Assembly: GCA_016188115.1 (NCBI GenBank) | Contig: JACPIK010000002.1 | Span: forward strand, 212,125-276,124 | Direction: 5' to 3' | From: Candidatus Woesearchaeota archaeon | GTDB taxonomy: Archaea; Nanobdellota; Nanobdellia; Woesearchaeales; GW2011-AR9 | Length of the DNA stretch: 64,000 nt | Part shown: in pieces, positions 1-7,957 of the stretch | How positions within the stretch are numbered: position 1 is the first letter of the stretch | How the letters are laid out: each line of letters opens with the position of its first letter | Translations under genes and position numbers: made by a program | The notes under the pieces: generated by a model | Database searches by the model: none | What the model was told of the DNA's origin: nothing | The model's input: only the letters and a program-made list of their open reading frames with translations

Positions 1-680
1 ACATCACTCACCTCTTTGAGGGACAACGATTGGTGGACAGTTTGGCTGGGGTGGCACACTGTCGAAAAGATATCGATAGTGCCCAATGGTTGGCTCATTC
101 GGTTTAGAAATCCGAAGTAGAGTGCAAGGGCAAACGCCAGCCTGATTGGACTTTAACCATAACAAATTCCAAACGCGAAAGCGTGGCCTAGCGAACCTCA
201 ATGCCTTCTTAATGAGGGCTTGAGATGACTGAAAAGTTACTCCGGGGATAATTGAGTTGTCGCGCCCGAGAGTTCATATCGACGGCGCGGTTTGCTTCTT
301 CGATGTCGGCTCATCCTATCCTGGCGGTGCAGAAGCTGCCAAGGGTGGGGGTGTTCACCCATTAAAAGGGTTCGTGAGCTGGGTTCAGAACGCTGTGAGG
401 CAGTTTGTTTGATATCTACTGGAAATGTTGGGGGTCTGAAAGGAAGGATCTTTTAGTACGAGAGGAACGAAGGTTCGTTGCCTCTGGTCGATCGGTTGTC
501 TGACAAGGCACGCCGAGCAGCTACGCAATACGCGATAAGTGCTGAAAGCATCTAAGCACGAAGCGCTCCTTGAAAAGAGACCCCTTAGGGCACGGCAATA
601 ACAGCCGTTTGATAGAAGCGGTGTGTAAGTACGAAGGCAACGACGTATTCAGCACGCGCTCACTAACGTCCACACCTTTA
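1..680 (+). rRNA. 23S ribosomal RNA, 3' portion (partial at the left edge)
   Basis: This is the 3' part of a large-subunit rRNA, containing the peptidyl-transferase region and the factor-binding loop. Visible landmarks are GGGGATAA at 244-251 (E. coli 2445-2451 region), CGATGTCGG at 301-309, the GAGCTGGGTT segment near 375, and the sarcin-ricin loop AGTACGAGAGGAA at 455-467. The spelling around both peptidyl-transferase strands is closer to archaeal/eukaryotic than bacterial LSU rRNA. The 5' part lies outside the window. The 3' end is estimated at about 680 from the end of alignable sequence and could be off by about 20 bases. One base in the peptidyl-transferase ring is unusual (see findings). 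Confidence 0.95.
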
Positions 681-708
681 TGTCGATTTACATATGGCTT
701 TTTTCATT

Positions 709-760
709 ACCTCCAGAACTTGTTCTGGTGGTCCAGAAATTCGCAAGAATTTCACGGACA
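709..760 (+). other. Two hairpins in the 23S rRNA trailer
   Basis: Two consecutive stem-loops follow the rRNA. The first pairs 713-719 with 722-728 (CCAGAAC/GTTCTGG; the real loop is probably larger). The second pairs 736-742 with 747-753 (GAAATTC/GAATTTC) around a GCAA tetraloop, with outer GTCC/GGAC at 731-734 and 756-759. They sit between the mature 3' end and the terminator, so they probably belong to the pre-rRNA trailer and its processing. The second resembles the AGAAA/TTTCT hairpins of the intergenic elements described below. Confidence 0.5.
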
Positions 761-769
761 CATTAAGGA

Positions 770-797
770 AGTCCCCTTCGGGGGACTCTCTTTTTTG
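770..797 (+). terminator. Hairpin terminator after the 23S rRNA
   Basis: A perfect 7-bp stem AGTCCCC/GGGGACT (770-776 with 781-787) is capped by a TTCG tetraloop and followed by a T-rich run ending in TTTTTT. This is a good end point for the rRNA transcript. Archaea often stop on T tracts alone, so the hairpin may instead protect the 3' end. Nothing else recognisable lies between here and the next promoter at 981. Confidence 0.7.
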
Positions 798-980
798 TTT
801 TCTTCTTATCATTGGTTTTAACACAAGTAGTCGTAAGACTATTGTTTAGATTCTTTATTGTTGAAATTATTTTTAGTAGTGAAAGTGTTTTTGTATTTTA
901 GATTTAGAACGTGTTAGCGAGAGCACTAGAACCCAGCTCACTCTTTACTACGACTGGCTCACCTCTCACCGTCACACAAA

Positions 981-988
981 TTTATAAT
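981..988 (+). promoter_or_regulatory. TATA-like box for the S23 gene
   Basis: TTTATAAT is centred about 25 bp upstream of the ATG at 1010, the distance expected for an archaeal leaderless transcript. It decides the start in favour of 1010 over an upstream in-frame GTG at 911. Confidence 0.6.
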
Positions 989-1009
989 GCCTTGGACTTT
1001 CTCTCTTCT

Positions 1010-1429
1010 ATGGCTCGTTTGTATAAAACGATTGACTCATATCACTTAAGCTATCAATTCGTTCTTGAACTTTACAAAGTAGTTCATAAATTTCCCGCTT
1101 CTGAAGAACATAACATCACATCCCAAATAAAACGCGCAGCCGTATCTATCTCTCTTAATATTGTCGAAGGAAGTAACAAAGCCAGCCCAAAAGAATTCAT
1201 TCATTATCTCAATACTGCATTTGCGTCAGCAAAAGAAGTAGAAGTGCTCATTAACCTCTCTAAATATTTGGGTTTTCTTTCTACTAGAGACTTTGAATTT
1301 CTCGCTGCAAAATTAGATGAGATATGTGCTAAACTCTTTCTTTTTACACGTAATATTGAACAAAGAATTAGTGGCCGGAATCCTAAGTTTAGGTTCTTCC
1401 AGAAATTTGAAGAAAATTCAAACAAATAA
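1010..1429 (+). CDS. S23 / four-helix-bundle protein (23S rRNA intervening-sequence family)
   Basis: A 139-residue all-helical protein. The spacing of SYHLSYQFV, the core IKRAAVSISLNIVEGSNK and the later FIHYLNTAFASAKEVEVLI match the four-helix-bundle family first seen inside bacterial 23S rRNA intervening sequences (IVP/S23). Members form oligomers; their function is not established. The start is set at 1010 because a TATA-like box lies 26 bp upstream and the 33 residues from the upstream GTG at 911 do not resemble the family. The gene stands alone, about 330 bp downstream of the 23S rRNA, rather than inside it. Family assignment is firm, role unknown. Confidence 0.85.
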   Translation: MARLYKTIDSYHLSYQFVLELYKVVHKFPASEEHNITSQIKRAAVSISLNIVEGSNKASPKEFIHYLNTAFASAKEVEVLINLSKYLGFLSTRDFEFLAAKLDEICAKLFLFTRNIEQRISGRNPKFRFFQKFEENSNK

Positions 1430-1459
1430 ACAATTGCAACTAACTAGTAATCTTCAATC

Positions 1460-2887
1460 CTACCTCTCAAACTGATGCGTTGTCCCAAACCAAAGCATTG
1501 TCCGAAATTCATTCGTTTCAAGATCAAATGAACTTCTACTCTCGGCACTAAAGATCCCATATGATGCACCCATATCAAATATTCCCCAATACTGTGTACA
1601 ATCTTGGTCGCGAGATCGCTCAGCACCTACTCCCCAAAATTGTAATGCAGGTCGCGGTGAATCAAGATGTTGGACCGCTGGCATTTTTTTCCAAAACATC
1701 GCCTGTGCATTTGCACTATCAGCAGTTTCATCACGTTGGGCAGACAATTCTACTCCCCATCGCCCATTAACAAAATCAGCATAAGGTCGTTGCCATTGTT
1801 GAATTGGTGCAAAATCACCTACATGAGTAGAACGCACATCGTAATTAAACGCATCCAGCGTAGTGAGTGTCAACGACGGAGAAACTCGCACATGAAATCC
1901 TTCAGGCCCATTGTCATAATGATATACTTGATTTAAAATACCAAATTGGGGAGTAGCTCTTTTCGTATCTTTATCTAATGAAACATCTGAATCAACAAGC
2001 CATCCTTGCGAACTAACATAATTTCCTTCTCCAACAATACCGGCACTTACATAAAATTGTTTAGACATCCATCCTACAAAACCGCGAGTCAGTTGCGTGT
2101 CTTTATTGCCAATGAGTTGTATATCTCCTACAACCCCCCCTAATTTATGTCCTATGTAGCGTGTTTCAAGCAACGCTAATTTTTCTCCAGCAACATACAA
2201 TATCCCGGGTCCAACCATCGTGTTAACATATGGTTCTAATAATAATTGTGCGCCAACTTCATTATCACCTTGTGAATTAGTCGTCGTTGCACCAAATGCT
2301 TCCAATGCCACGGGACCAAACGAAACGGTACGAAATCCTGCTCGGATTTGATCATCAGGATTGCCGGCAATACTCTCGGGGATACGTTGATATTCTAATG
2401 CCGCAACTCCTCCCTTCTGTGTTAAAAGTGAAAGACGACCTAATTGATCTCCATCACTTTGGCTCGTCAATCCAAAGAAAAGTGAAGTGGGGCGCTGTAA
2501 CTGAGTATGTTGTAAAAAATCATACGGTGCTTCACTCTCTAATGTCTCTTCTAATCTTGTTGGTTGTAGGAGTGTTTCCTGTTTTACAGTAGGTGCATGA
2601 ATGGGGATAGTAGATGGGGTAGGGATCGCCGAAGGTGGAGCTGTAGAAGTAGGGGCTGGTTGTGAAAGTGCTGGATCTGGAAGTGATCTCACCTGCACTG
2701 GTTCAAAATCTATTACTTCTCCACTAGACGGAGCTGGAGGAATAATCGGTAATTGAGAAGGTGGTGCAGAAGGCAAAATCGTGCTTGCACTTACGGGAGC
2801 AGGTTCACTTGATGGTGCCGGCACTTGAGCTGATGCTACTGCATATGATAACCCAATACTCATTACCACCGGAGAAACATATTTCAT
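1460..2887 (-). CDS. Secreted protein of unknown function with a Pro-rich segment
   Basis: 475 residues. A signal peptide is likely at residues 1-20 (hydrophobic VVMSIGLSYAVASA followed by polar QVPAPS). Residues 21-110 are rich in Pro, Ser, Ala and Thr, a flexible linker. From about residue 125 to the end the sequence alternates hydrophobic and polar residues with many Gly and aromatic residues, as in a beta-rich exported domain; no family was recognised. A Shine-Dalgarno GAGGT lies 6 bases before the ATG. It is divergent from the Cys-rich gene at 3004. Probably a cell-surface or released protein. No catalytic motif seen. Confidence 0.75.
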   Translation of the reverse strand: MKYVSPVVMSIGLSYAVASAQVPAPSSEPAPVSASTILPSAPPSQLPIIPPAPSSGEVIDFEPVQVRSLPDPALSQPAPTSTAPPSAIPTPSTIPIHAPTVKQETLLQPTRLEETLESEAPYDFLQHTQLQRPTSLFFGLTSQSDGDQLGRLSLLTQKGGVAALEYQRIPESIAGNPDDQIRAGFRTVSFGPVALEAFGATTTNSQGDNEVGAQLLLEPYVNTMVGPGILYVAGEKLALLETRYIGHKLGGVVGDIQLIGNKDTQLTRGFVGWMSKQFYVSAGIVGEGNYVSSQGWLVDSDVSLDKDTKRATPQFGILNQVYHYDNGPEGFHVRVSPSLTLTTLDAFNYDVRSTHVGDFAPIQQWQRPYADFVNGRWGVELSAQRDETADSANAQAMFWKKMPAVQHLDSPRPALQFWGVGAERSRDQDCTQYWGIFDMGASYGIFSAESRSSFDLETNEFRTMLWFGTTHQFER

Positions 2888-3003
2888 AATACTACCTCAA
2901 CTATTCTTATCGTGAAGTGACAGCATTTAAATTGATTATTATACTCTAATCTACATGTCGCATTACAATAAACATTATTAAAGAGATATAGCCCAACAGG
3001 GTC

Positions 3004-3738
3004 ATGAGTTCTTATCAAAGAGTAGTATCTACTGTACTGCTGCCCTATGTAACAATGGCATTCACTGCCTGTGGTGAGGATTTTGAGCAGTCCGGACAAG
3101 TAGGCTTTAATCAAAACGATCCTTCTCCAATCTATAATCCTGCACGATGTGATTCTACTGTTAATTGTGCCCCAGAACAACCTGCTCAACAACCAAGTCC
3201 AAATCCTACTCCTCAACCGCAACCTACTCCACACGATGCCGGAACATTAGCTGACATTGTCGACACAGCCATTCCGCCCGATGCAAGCTGGGCAGGTTTA
3301 TGTGCAGCCTATGGAAATGCCGGTGATGGAAGCGCATGTACTCTCTTTGATACTGCTTCCAACGAATATGATGATCGTGGTCAAATTGGCTGTGGTCGTC
3401 GAGGAGAGTTTTGTTGTTATGATCCACGTCTTGATGCAAACGCTGCTGGTCTTCCTGCTGACTATTGTACACCTGGCAACCTTGCACCATCATTTCCACG
3501 TCTAGCTTCAGATGGTCAATGTGTCGATCAACGTGCTTTTGGCATTGAAAATTGCGTCGCGTATGTAATGGATACTGATGGCAAATTCAAACGAGAAGAA
3601 ATCGGTGAACCAAGTTGTAATACTCAAGGAACTGCCTGTTGTTATGTTGATGTAGGAACTGACGAAAAATTATTTCAAGAATGTCAACCACGGGGAAACG
3701 TCACTTTATATAATCCTCGTGAACAAACAGATCAATAA
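3004..3738 (+). CDS. Cys-rich secreted protein, possible lipoprotein, unknown function
   Basis: 244 residues. The N-terminus has a short hydrophobic run (VVSTVLLPYVTMAFTAC) ending in Cys, which fits an exported, perhaps lipid-anchored, protein. A Pro/Gln linker near residues 58-78 is followed by a domain with about a dozen cysteines including two CC pairs (EFCCYDP and TACCYVD), suggesting disulfides outside the cell. No known family was recognised. It is followed 45 bp later by another membrane-anchored unknown on the same strand, so the two may be co-expressed. Confidence 0.7.
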   Translation: MSSYQRVVSTVLLPYVTMAFTACGEDFEQSGQVGFNQNDPSPIYNPARCDSTVNCAPEQPAQQPSPNPTPQPQPTPHDAGTLADIVDTAIPPDASWAGLCAAYGNAGDGSACTLFDTASNEYDDRGQIGCGRRGEFCCYDPRLDANAAGLPADYCTPGNLAPSFPRLASDGQCVDQRAFGIENCVAYVMDTDGKFKREEIGEPSCNTQGTACCYVDVGTDEKLFQECQPRGNVTLYNPREQTDQ

Positions 3739-3782
3739 AATCTTATTTTAGAGGTAAGGTAGAGTTTGGAAAGGTGTTTATT

Positions 3783-5159
3783 ATGACAGATCAAGGTTCA
3801 AAATTTTCTAGAGGTAAAGGAGCACCTCCAGCAATTCCGAAAGGTGACAGGGTAGAAGTAGAGTTGTTAAATACGGGTCAAATGGCGAGATTAGGCATCA
3901 TTGAAGAACCACCTGCAACAATCTATTACCAAATCATGAATGGTCCTGTCCCAGCAACGACGTTAGAAGATGTCTCACGAATACTTGCAAAAAATCCTAG
4001 TGAAATGAGACGTAATGCTGGTTTCTATGACGAAAGAAATATCGTTCATGAAGTTCCTCGAGGTACCTATGCTCTAGCACGACCTGCCGGTAGCGCGAGT
4101 GGTCCGGAACTAGTTCGACATAATGATGATGGCACCATTGTCTCTACTCCTATTGAAGAAATAATTTCTAAAGGGTTAAGAATACGTGATGAAGAAAATG
4201 CTCGAATCACTGCGCAACTTGCAGCAGAAAGAAAATCAAAATTAAAAATTGGTGTCGGTGCAGCAGGAGTAAGTCTAGTCGGAATCGCAGCTTTAGTTAG
4301 TGCTGTTGCTCTCTACACACATACAACGACAACTGATTCAATTTTTGCAAATTCACAAAATCAAGCAAGAGAACAGTACGCACTCGCAACAGCTGATCTT
4401 ACTCAACTCGCATCAAGTGCTCTTGCGTTAAATAAAGACGTCGCAACCACCCGAGAAGCAGTAATTAATACTTTAGCATTAGTTCGAGAAATAGATGCTG
4501 ACTTGGGCAATCTCGATCACTGGAGAAGTTTGATGCAAGAAGATGTTAGATTAGGCAGAGAAGACCTTGCTGGCATAACTACTGAATTTACAGATCTAAA
4601 TCAAAGATACACTCGCGAGATTCTTCCTATTCAAGCAACAACAAAAGATCAATTAGAACGACTTGGTTCGGATTTAGATATTTACAAAGAACTTCCTGGG
4701 ATGGCCCAAGGTGTTCGTCAACGCGCTAAATGGGAAATTAAATCCTATGCTTGGCTTGTTGAAGCTGCAGCGAAGAGTTCTGCTTCACATCGTCAATTTA
4801 TCAGTTATATGGGCAGGTTCCAAAACACTATTGGTCAACGCATGTATCGCGAATCACAGGCTGAAATTCGCGGATTGCTTGCTCAAGAAAGTACAACTCC
4901 AGCAGCATATCACACTGCGATGGGAGATTTAGTTGGCAGTTTCGTTGATTTTGGTCCTGTACCTAAGCAAAATTATGCTAGTGTTGTCAATGGTGATTTG
5001 CGACTTAAAGCATCAGATTGTGCTGACGCAAAAAATAAACTTGTTTTAGTTGTAGGAATTGATCCAAAAATGAGTGATCGCCATACAACACTTATGCGTG
5101 ATGTGATTTGTACGAGTCCAGAAGCAGGAACGTATGTCGTCACGTTAAAAGGAAATTAA
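3783..5159 (+). CDS. Membrane-anchored coiled-coil protein, unknown (paralogue of the gene at 44111)
   Basis: 458 residues. A roughly 150-residue N-terminal domain ends in a charged helix (ENARITAQLAAERKSK), followed by one membrane segment (about residues 155-177, GVGAAGVSLVGIAALVSAVAL), a long helical coiled-coil region (about 185-310), and a C-terminal domain. The protein at 44111 has the same order of parts and alignable motifs after the coiled coil, so the two look paralogous. The ATG at 3783 is preceded by AAAGGTG with 6-base spacing, preferred to the GTG at 3774. Topology suggests a small cytosolic domain and a large extracytoplasmic stalk, or the reverse. Function unknown. Confidence 0.75.
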   Translation: MTDQGSKFSRGKGAPPAIPKGDRVEVELLNTGQMARLGIIEEPPATIYYQIMNGPVPATTLEDVSRILAKNPSEMRRNAGFYDERNIVHEVPRGTYALARPAGSASGPELVRHNDDGTIVSTPIEEIISKGLRIRDEENARITAQLAAERKSKLKIGVGAAGVSLVGIAALVSAVALYTHTTTTDSIFANSQNQAREQYALATADLTQLASSALALNKDVATTREAVINTLALVREIDADLGNLDHWRSLMQEDVRLGREDLAGITTEFTDLNQRYTREILPIQATTKDQLERLGSDLDIYKELPGMAQGVRQRAKWEIKSYAWLVEAAAKSSASHRQFISYMGRFQNTIGQRMYRESQAEIRGLLAQESTTPAAYHTAMGDLVGSFVDFGPVPKQNYASVVNGDLRLKASDCADAKNKLVLVVGIDPKMSDRHTTLMRDVICTSPEAGTYVVTLKGN

Positions 5160-5187
5160 TTTATTAATTTTCAATTTTTCTTGTTTT

Positions 5188-5418
5188 TTATTCTTCTAAC
5201 ACATCATCCCCCATATCTTTGTAATCTTCTTTCCCAAACTCCCACACTTTAGCAAACCAGATTTTTTTATTACTACTCTTAACATCCCGTAAGATCTTAG
5301 CATACTCTTTACGCACTTGCTCAAGAGTATCAAAGTAAAGAGGTTCAAACATCTCTCTTTGTTGAAAAGCACCTTCTCCTTCACATACACCCACAATGAG
5401 CTTGTATTTGTTGTTCAT
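5188..5418 (-). CDS. Small hypothetical protein (76 aa)
   Basis: 76 residues, balanced composition, with a predicted beta-alpha layout: KYKLIVGVCEG strand, a helix around TLEQVRKEYAKILRDV, a strand KIWFAKVWEF, and an acidic tail. It reads as a real small soluble protein rather than noise, but no family was recognised. A TTTTTAG box lies about 28 bp upstream. A 6-bp inverted repeat (AAGTCT/AGACTT, 5421-5436) lies directly ahead of the ATG and could be an operator. Confidence 0.55.
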   Translation of the reverse strand: MNNKYKLIVGVCEGEGAFQQREMFEPLYFDTLEQVRKEYAKILRDVKSSNKKIWFAKVWEFGKEDYKDMGDDVLEE

Positions 5419-5477
5419 TAAAGTCTCTTAAGACTTCCCTGCTAAAAATCTTTCGAGTGAGAATATGTCAACAATAT

Positions 5478-5562
5478 GGAAACCAATTAAATTCTTCGGT
5501 ACTATAGGTTGGTTTCCTATTAGAAATCCAACACATTTGCCGAATTATTTTATTGGATTTCT
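5478..5562. repeat. Double stem-loop with complementary loops (candidate structured element)
   Basis: Two adjacent perfect stems: GGAAACCAA (5478-5486) with TTGGTTTCC (5509-5517), and AGAAATCCAA (5522-5531) with TTGGATTTCT (5553-5562). The two stems are similar in sequence. Loop 1 holds TTCGG (5495-5499) and loop 2 holds CCGAA (5540-5544), so the loops could kiss. It lies in the 174-bp gap between the genes at 5188 and 5593. The GAAA/TTTC stems recall the larger intergenic elements in this window, but there is no shared core sequence. Confidence 0.4.
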
Positions 5563-5592
5563 ATAAAATAAAAAAATAATCATTAAAAAATC

Positions 5593-6216
5593 CTACATTA
5601 AATCATCATTCGGTCTTTCCCAAGCTGGCCACGTTCGTGCTAAAGTTTCAATTAATCTTGTCTGAAGTGTTTTCTTCGCTGGCCCACACAGCTCAGCAAC
5701 CAAAGTGGTATAGATCCCAATGAATTGTCTGTGATTAATTCTTCCAAATGGTCTTGCTTGAGCGCACTCTGTAACTCCTGCTTTCAACAAACTTACGCTA
5801 AAATCTAATCCATTTGCCATATCATGATAAAGTAAATCAGAAACATCAGAATGTGAAATTCCATTCCTATTTGTGCTAAAACCAGCACGAACGGCGAGAG
5901 TATATTTCTCCCTATTCACTACTATATTTCCTGAAGTCACTTGCTGATAATACTCCCTAATTTTCTCTTCAAGAAATTCTTGATAGGAACTAACCCCCAA
6001 AACAATTTTACTAAAATCAACTCGATCTTGCATGCGTCCAGTATAGGGAGTTTTTGGGCCGATTTTCAAATCTAATTCAAACTCTGGTGAGAGAGAAAGG
6101 TATGCTCTCTCAATTACAGAGATCATGCTATAATACTCTCGAGCCAGACCACTTGCACCTAAATCAAGTTGAGCAGCCAACGCTGCCGGAACTCTTTGTA
6201 AATCTATATTGTTCAC
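5593..6216 (-). CDS. Hypothetical protein co-transcribed with deoxyhypusine synthase
   Basis: 207 residues, soluble, mixed alpha/beta with no membrane segment and no motif that I recognise. Its ATG overlaps the end of the deoxyhypusine synthase gene by 4 bases, so the two are almost certainly one operon with coupled translation. The pairing suggests a link to eIF5A modification or polyamine use, but that is only contextual. The protein is Arg- and Tyr-rich near the C-terminus (LIETLARTWPAWERP). Confidence 0.7.
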   Translation of the reverse strand: MNNIDLQRVPAALAAQLDLGASGLAREYYSMISVIERAYLSLSPEFELDLKIGPKTPYTGRMQDRVDFSKIVLGVSSYQEFLEEKIREYYQQVTSGNIVVNREKYTLAVRAGFSTNRNGISHSDVSDLLYHDMANGLDFSVSLLKAGVTECAQARPFGRINHRQFIGIYTTLVAELCGPAKKTLQTRLIETLARTWPAWERPNDDLM

Positions 6217-7256
6217 TTTTTCTCCATAACATCTTTCTCTTTCTTCTCCCCTTCCACAAACGCTCCCGCTACAAGTAACGGAAACGCAATCGATGCATCA
6301 CAATGAATTTTCACCGCCGGCGCATCCGGCTTAACTTTACCCCAGGTAATTGCTTCTTCAATGCGCGCGCCACTATCTGATCCATCAAACTCTTGTGCTG
6401 TGTTAATATACACCGCATAATCAAAACCTTCTCGAAAAATATTGGCATTTAATGCGAAATGTTTGCTAATCCCACCGCCAACTAAAATGCCGCCAGTCTT
6501 CTCGCAGTTTAATACAATGTTGACAATGTCTTTCATTTCTTTGGTGATATCAAGCATGAACTCTGGGTGACTCTGTTTGAAAAAATAGATCAAATCTCCC
6601 AATGACCCGTCAATTAAACCTGGACAAAAGATGGGAATATTATTCTTTGCCGCCCAATAAAGTATAGAACTTTCATCTTTAACAGCTAATCCTAATTCGC
6701 GAATAAAATCTTTAGGACACATGACCTGTCCGGTCTTTTGCTGTTTGGCAAACGCTTTGGCAAAGACATCTTGCATGAATTTTTCAAAATAGGCAAATCG
6801 ATCATTAGGCACGAAAATATTTCCAGTACGATTTACACCATTCTCAAACATCATTCTGCCAGAGACATCGAAGCGGCCAAGAACAAACGGTTTCAAACAT
6901 TTGATAATATCCTCTTCAATTCCGCCAGCCGAAGTAATCAATACATCAACTTTTTTGTGTTTCACAAGATATTTGATAACCTCGCGGTTACCACAACTCA
7001 CTTGATTTGACGTATACGAAAGAAATATCGTTGCTTTCTCTCGACGCATTGCTTTCACTACTTCGATACCTTGCGAGAGATGGGTAGCTTGAAAGCCTTG
7101 CTTAAAAAGCGATTTCAAGAATAACTCAAAATCAAGACCTTTCTCGAAGTCGTAGCCTTCAATGATAGGATGACCATCAAGTGTCATCGTCTCTTTAGGC
7201 ATATATTGATGATGATGTGCTGCATCAACAGGATGAGTAACTTTTGTATTTTTCAT
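6213..7256 (-). CDS. dys: Deoxyhypusine synthase
   Basis: Transfers the aminobutyl group of spermidine to a lysine of translation factor aIF5A, the first step of hypusine formation, using NAD. The 347-residue length fits the family. Visible features are the Rossmann-like core (VDVLITSAGGIEEDIIKCL), the NAD/spermidine segment (IPIFCPGLIDGSLGD), DGSDSGARIEEAITWGKV containing the active-site Lys of the EAxxWGK motif, and the C-terminal DASIAFPLLVA. A GGAGG at 7266-7270 precedes the ATG and a TATA-like box lies further up. The gene is universal in archaea and eukaryotes, which supports an archaeal host. The aIF5A gene is not in the window. Confidence 0.97.
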   Translation of the reverse strand: MKNTKVTHPVDAAHHHQYMPKETMTLDGHPIIEGYDFEKGLDFELFLKSLFKQGFQATHLSQGIEVVKAMRREKATIFLSYTSNQVSCGNREVIKYLVKHKKVDVLITSAGGIEEDIIKCLKPFVLGRFDVSGRMMFENGVNRTGNIFVPNDRFAYFEKFMQDVFAKAFAKQQKTGQVMCPKDFIRELGLAVKDESSILYWAAKNNIPIFCPGLIDGSLGDLIYFFKQSHPEFMLDITKEMKDIVNIVLNCEKTGGILVGGGISKHFALNANIFREGFDYAVYINTAQEFDGSDSGARIEEAITWGKVKPDAPAVKIHCDASIAFPLLVAGAFVEGEKKEKDVMEKK

Positions 7257-7432
7257 GATTGGAAACCTCCGCTGTGGGATTGTCGTATGGAATATAAACC
7301 TAAAATTATAAATTACTAACTATTGAGAATGAGTGATGATATTAACTTCCAGCTTTACGAACGGAATCCATAATGATCAAAAATGACTAGTTCTTTAAAA
7401 TGATTATGGAAAAATCTATCTAAAAAAGAAAT

Positions 7433-7440
7433 CTATAAAA
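7433..7440 (+). promoter_or_regulatory. TATA-like box for mscL
   Basis: CTATAAAA is centred about 26 bp before the ATG at 7463, consistent with a leaderless mscL transcript. Confidence 0.55.
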
Positions 7441-7462
7441 ACAAACCAAAAAATAACTACCC

Positions 7463-7768
7463 ATGAAACTCATAACCGAATTTAAAGAATTTCTTGCAGA
7501 ATACAAAGTTGTTGGTCTTGCGGTGGCATTTATCATTGGTGCTGCTGCCACAACTCTTATCAAATCGCTTGTTGATAACATCATCATGCCCCTCATAACG
7601 CCTTTTGTTCCTGGTGGAGCTTGGCAGACGGCAACATTTTCTCTTGGTCCAATCGTAATCGGTTGGGGGGCATTCGTCGGTGCAGTAATCAACTTTATCA
7701 TCATTGCCTTTGCAGTCTTTTTGATTGCAAAATGGGTTTTAAAAGAAGAGAAAGTAACAAAGAAATAA
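7463..7768 (+). CDS. mscL: Large-conductance mechanosensitive channel
   Basis: A 101-residue channel subunit that opens under membrane tension to release solutes during osmotic downshock. The N-terminal amphipathic helix (ITEFKEFLAEYKVVGLAVAF), the first membrane helix with small residues IIGAAATTLIKSLVDNIIMP, a short extracellular loop containing GGAW, and the second helix (GAVINFIIIAFAVFLIAKW) follow MscL order. The C-terminal bundle is short, as in compact versions. The next gene begins 12 bp downstream after a Shine-Dalgarno, so both are likely on one mRNA. Confidence 0.93.
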   Translation: MKLITEFKEFLAEYKVVGLAVAFIIGAAATTLIKSLVDNIIMPLITPFVPGGAWQTATFSLGPIVIGWGAFVGAVINFIIIAFAVFLIAKWVLKEEKVTKK

Positions 7769-7780
7769 GAGGTAAAAACT

Positions 7781-7957
7781 ATGTTTCAAACAATATTGTG
7801 GATATTAAGTGTCGCAGCGTTCTTGTACGTTTTAATTGATATACTCCAAAACCAGAAGAAAATGAATCAGAATCACAAGATAATCTGGATCATCTGCGCA
7901 TTAATCTTCAACATCATCACTGCAGTAGTCTATTACTTCGTGGTTAAGAAGAAATAA
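7781..7957 (+). CDS. Small two-helix membrane protein, PLD-nuclease N-terminal-like
   Basis: 58 residues: an N-terminal membrane helix (ILWILSVAAFLYVLIDIL), a polar turn, then HKIIWIICALIFNIITAVVYYFVV. The helix, Asp, loop, K-I-x-W, helix, aromatic pattern matches the small PLDc_N domain found at the N-terminus of cardiolipin synthases and as free-standing proteins. GAGGT at 7769-7773 lies 7 bases before the ATG. It is just downstream of mscL and ends directly against the convergent gene at 7958. Role unknown, perhaps membrane-associated. Confidence 0.7.
   Translation: MFQTILWILSVAAFLYVLIDILQNQKKMNQNHKIIWIICALIFNIITAVVYYFVVKKK

Noticed and set aside
4-201. Minus-strand ORF of 65 codons, and a plus-strand ORF at 570-821
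   Set aside because: Both lie in or across the 23S rRNA and its trailer; no coding character.
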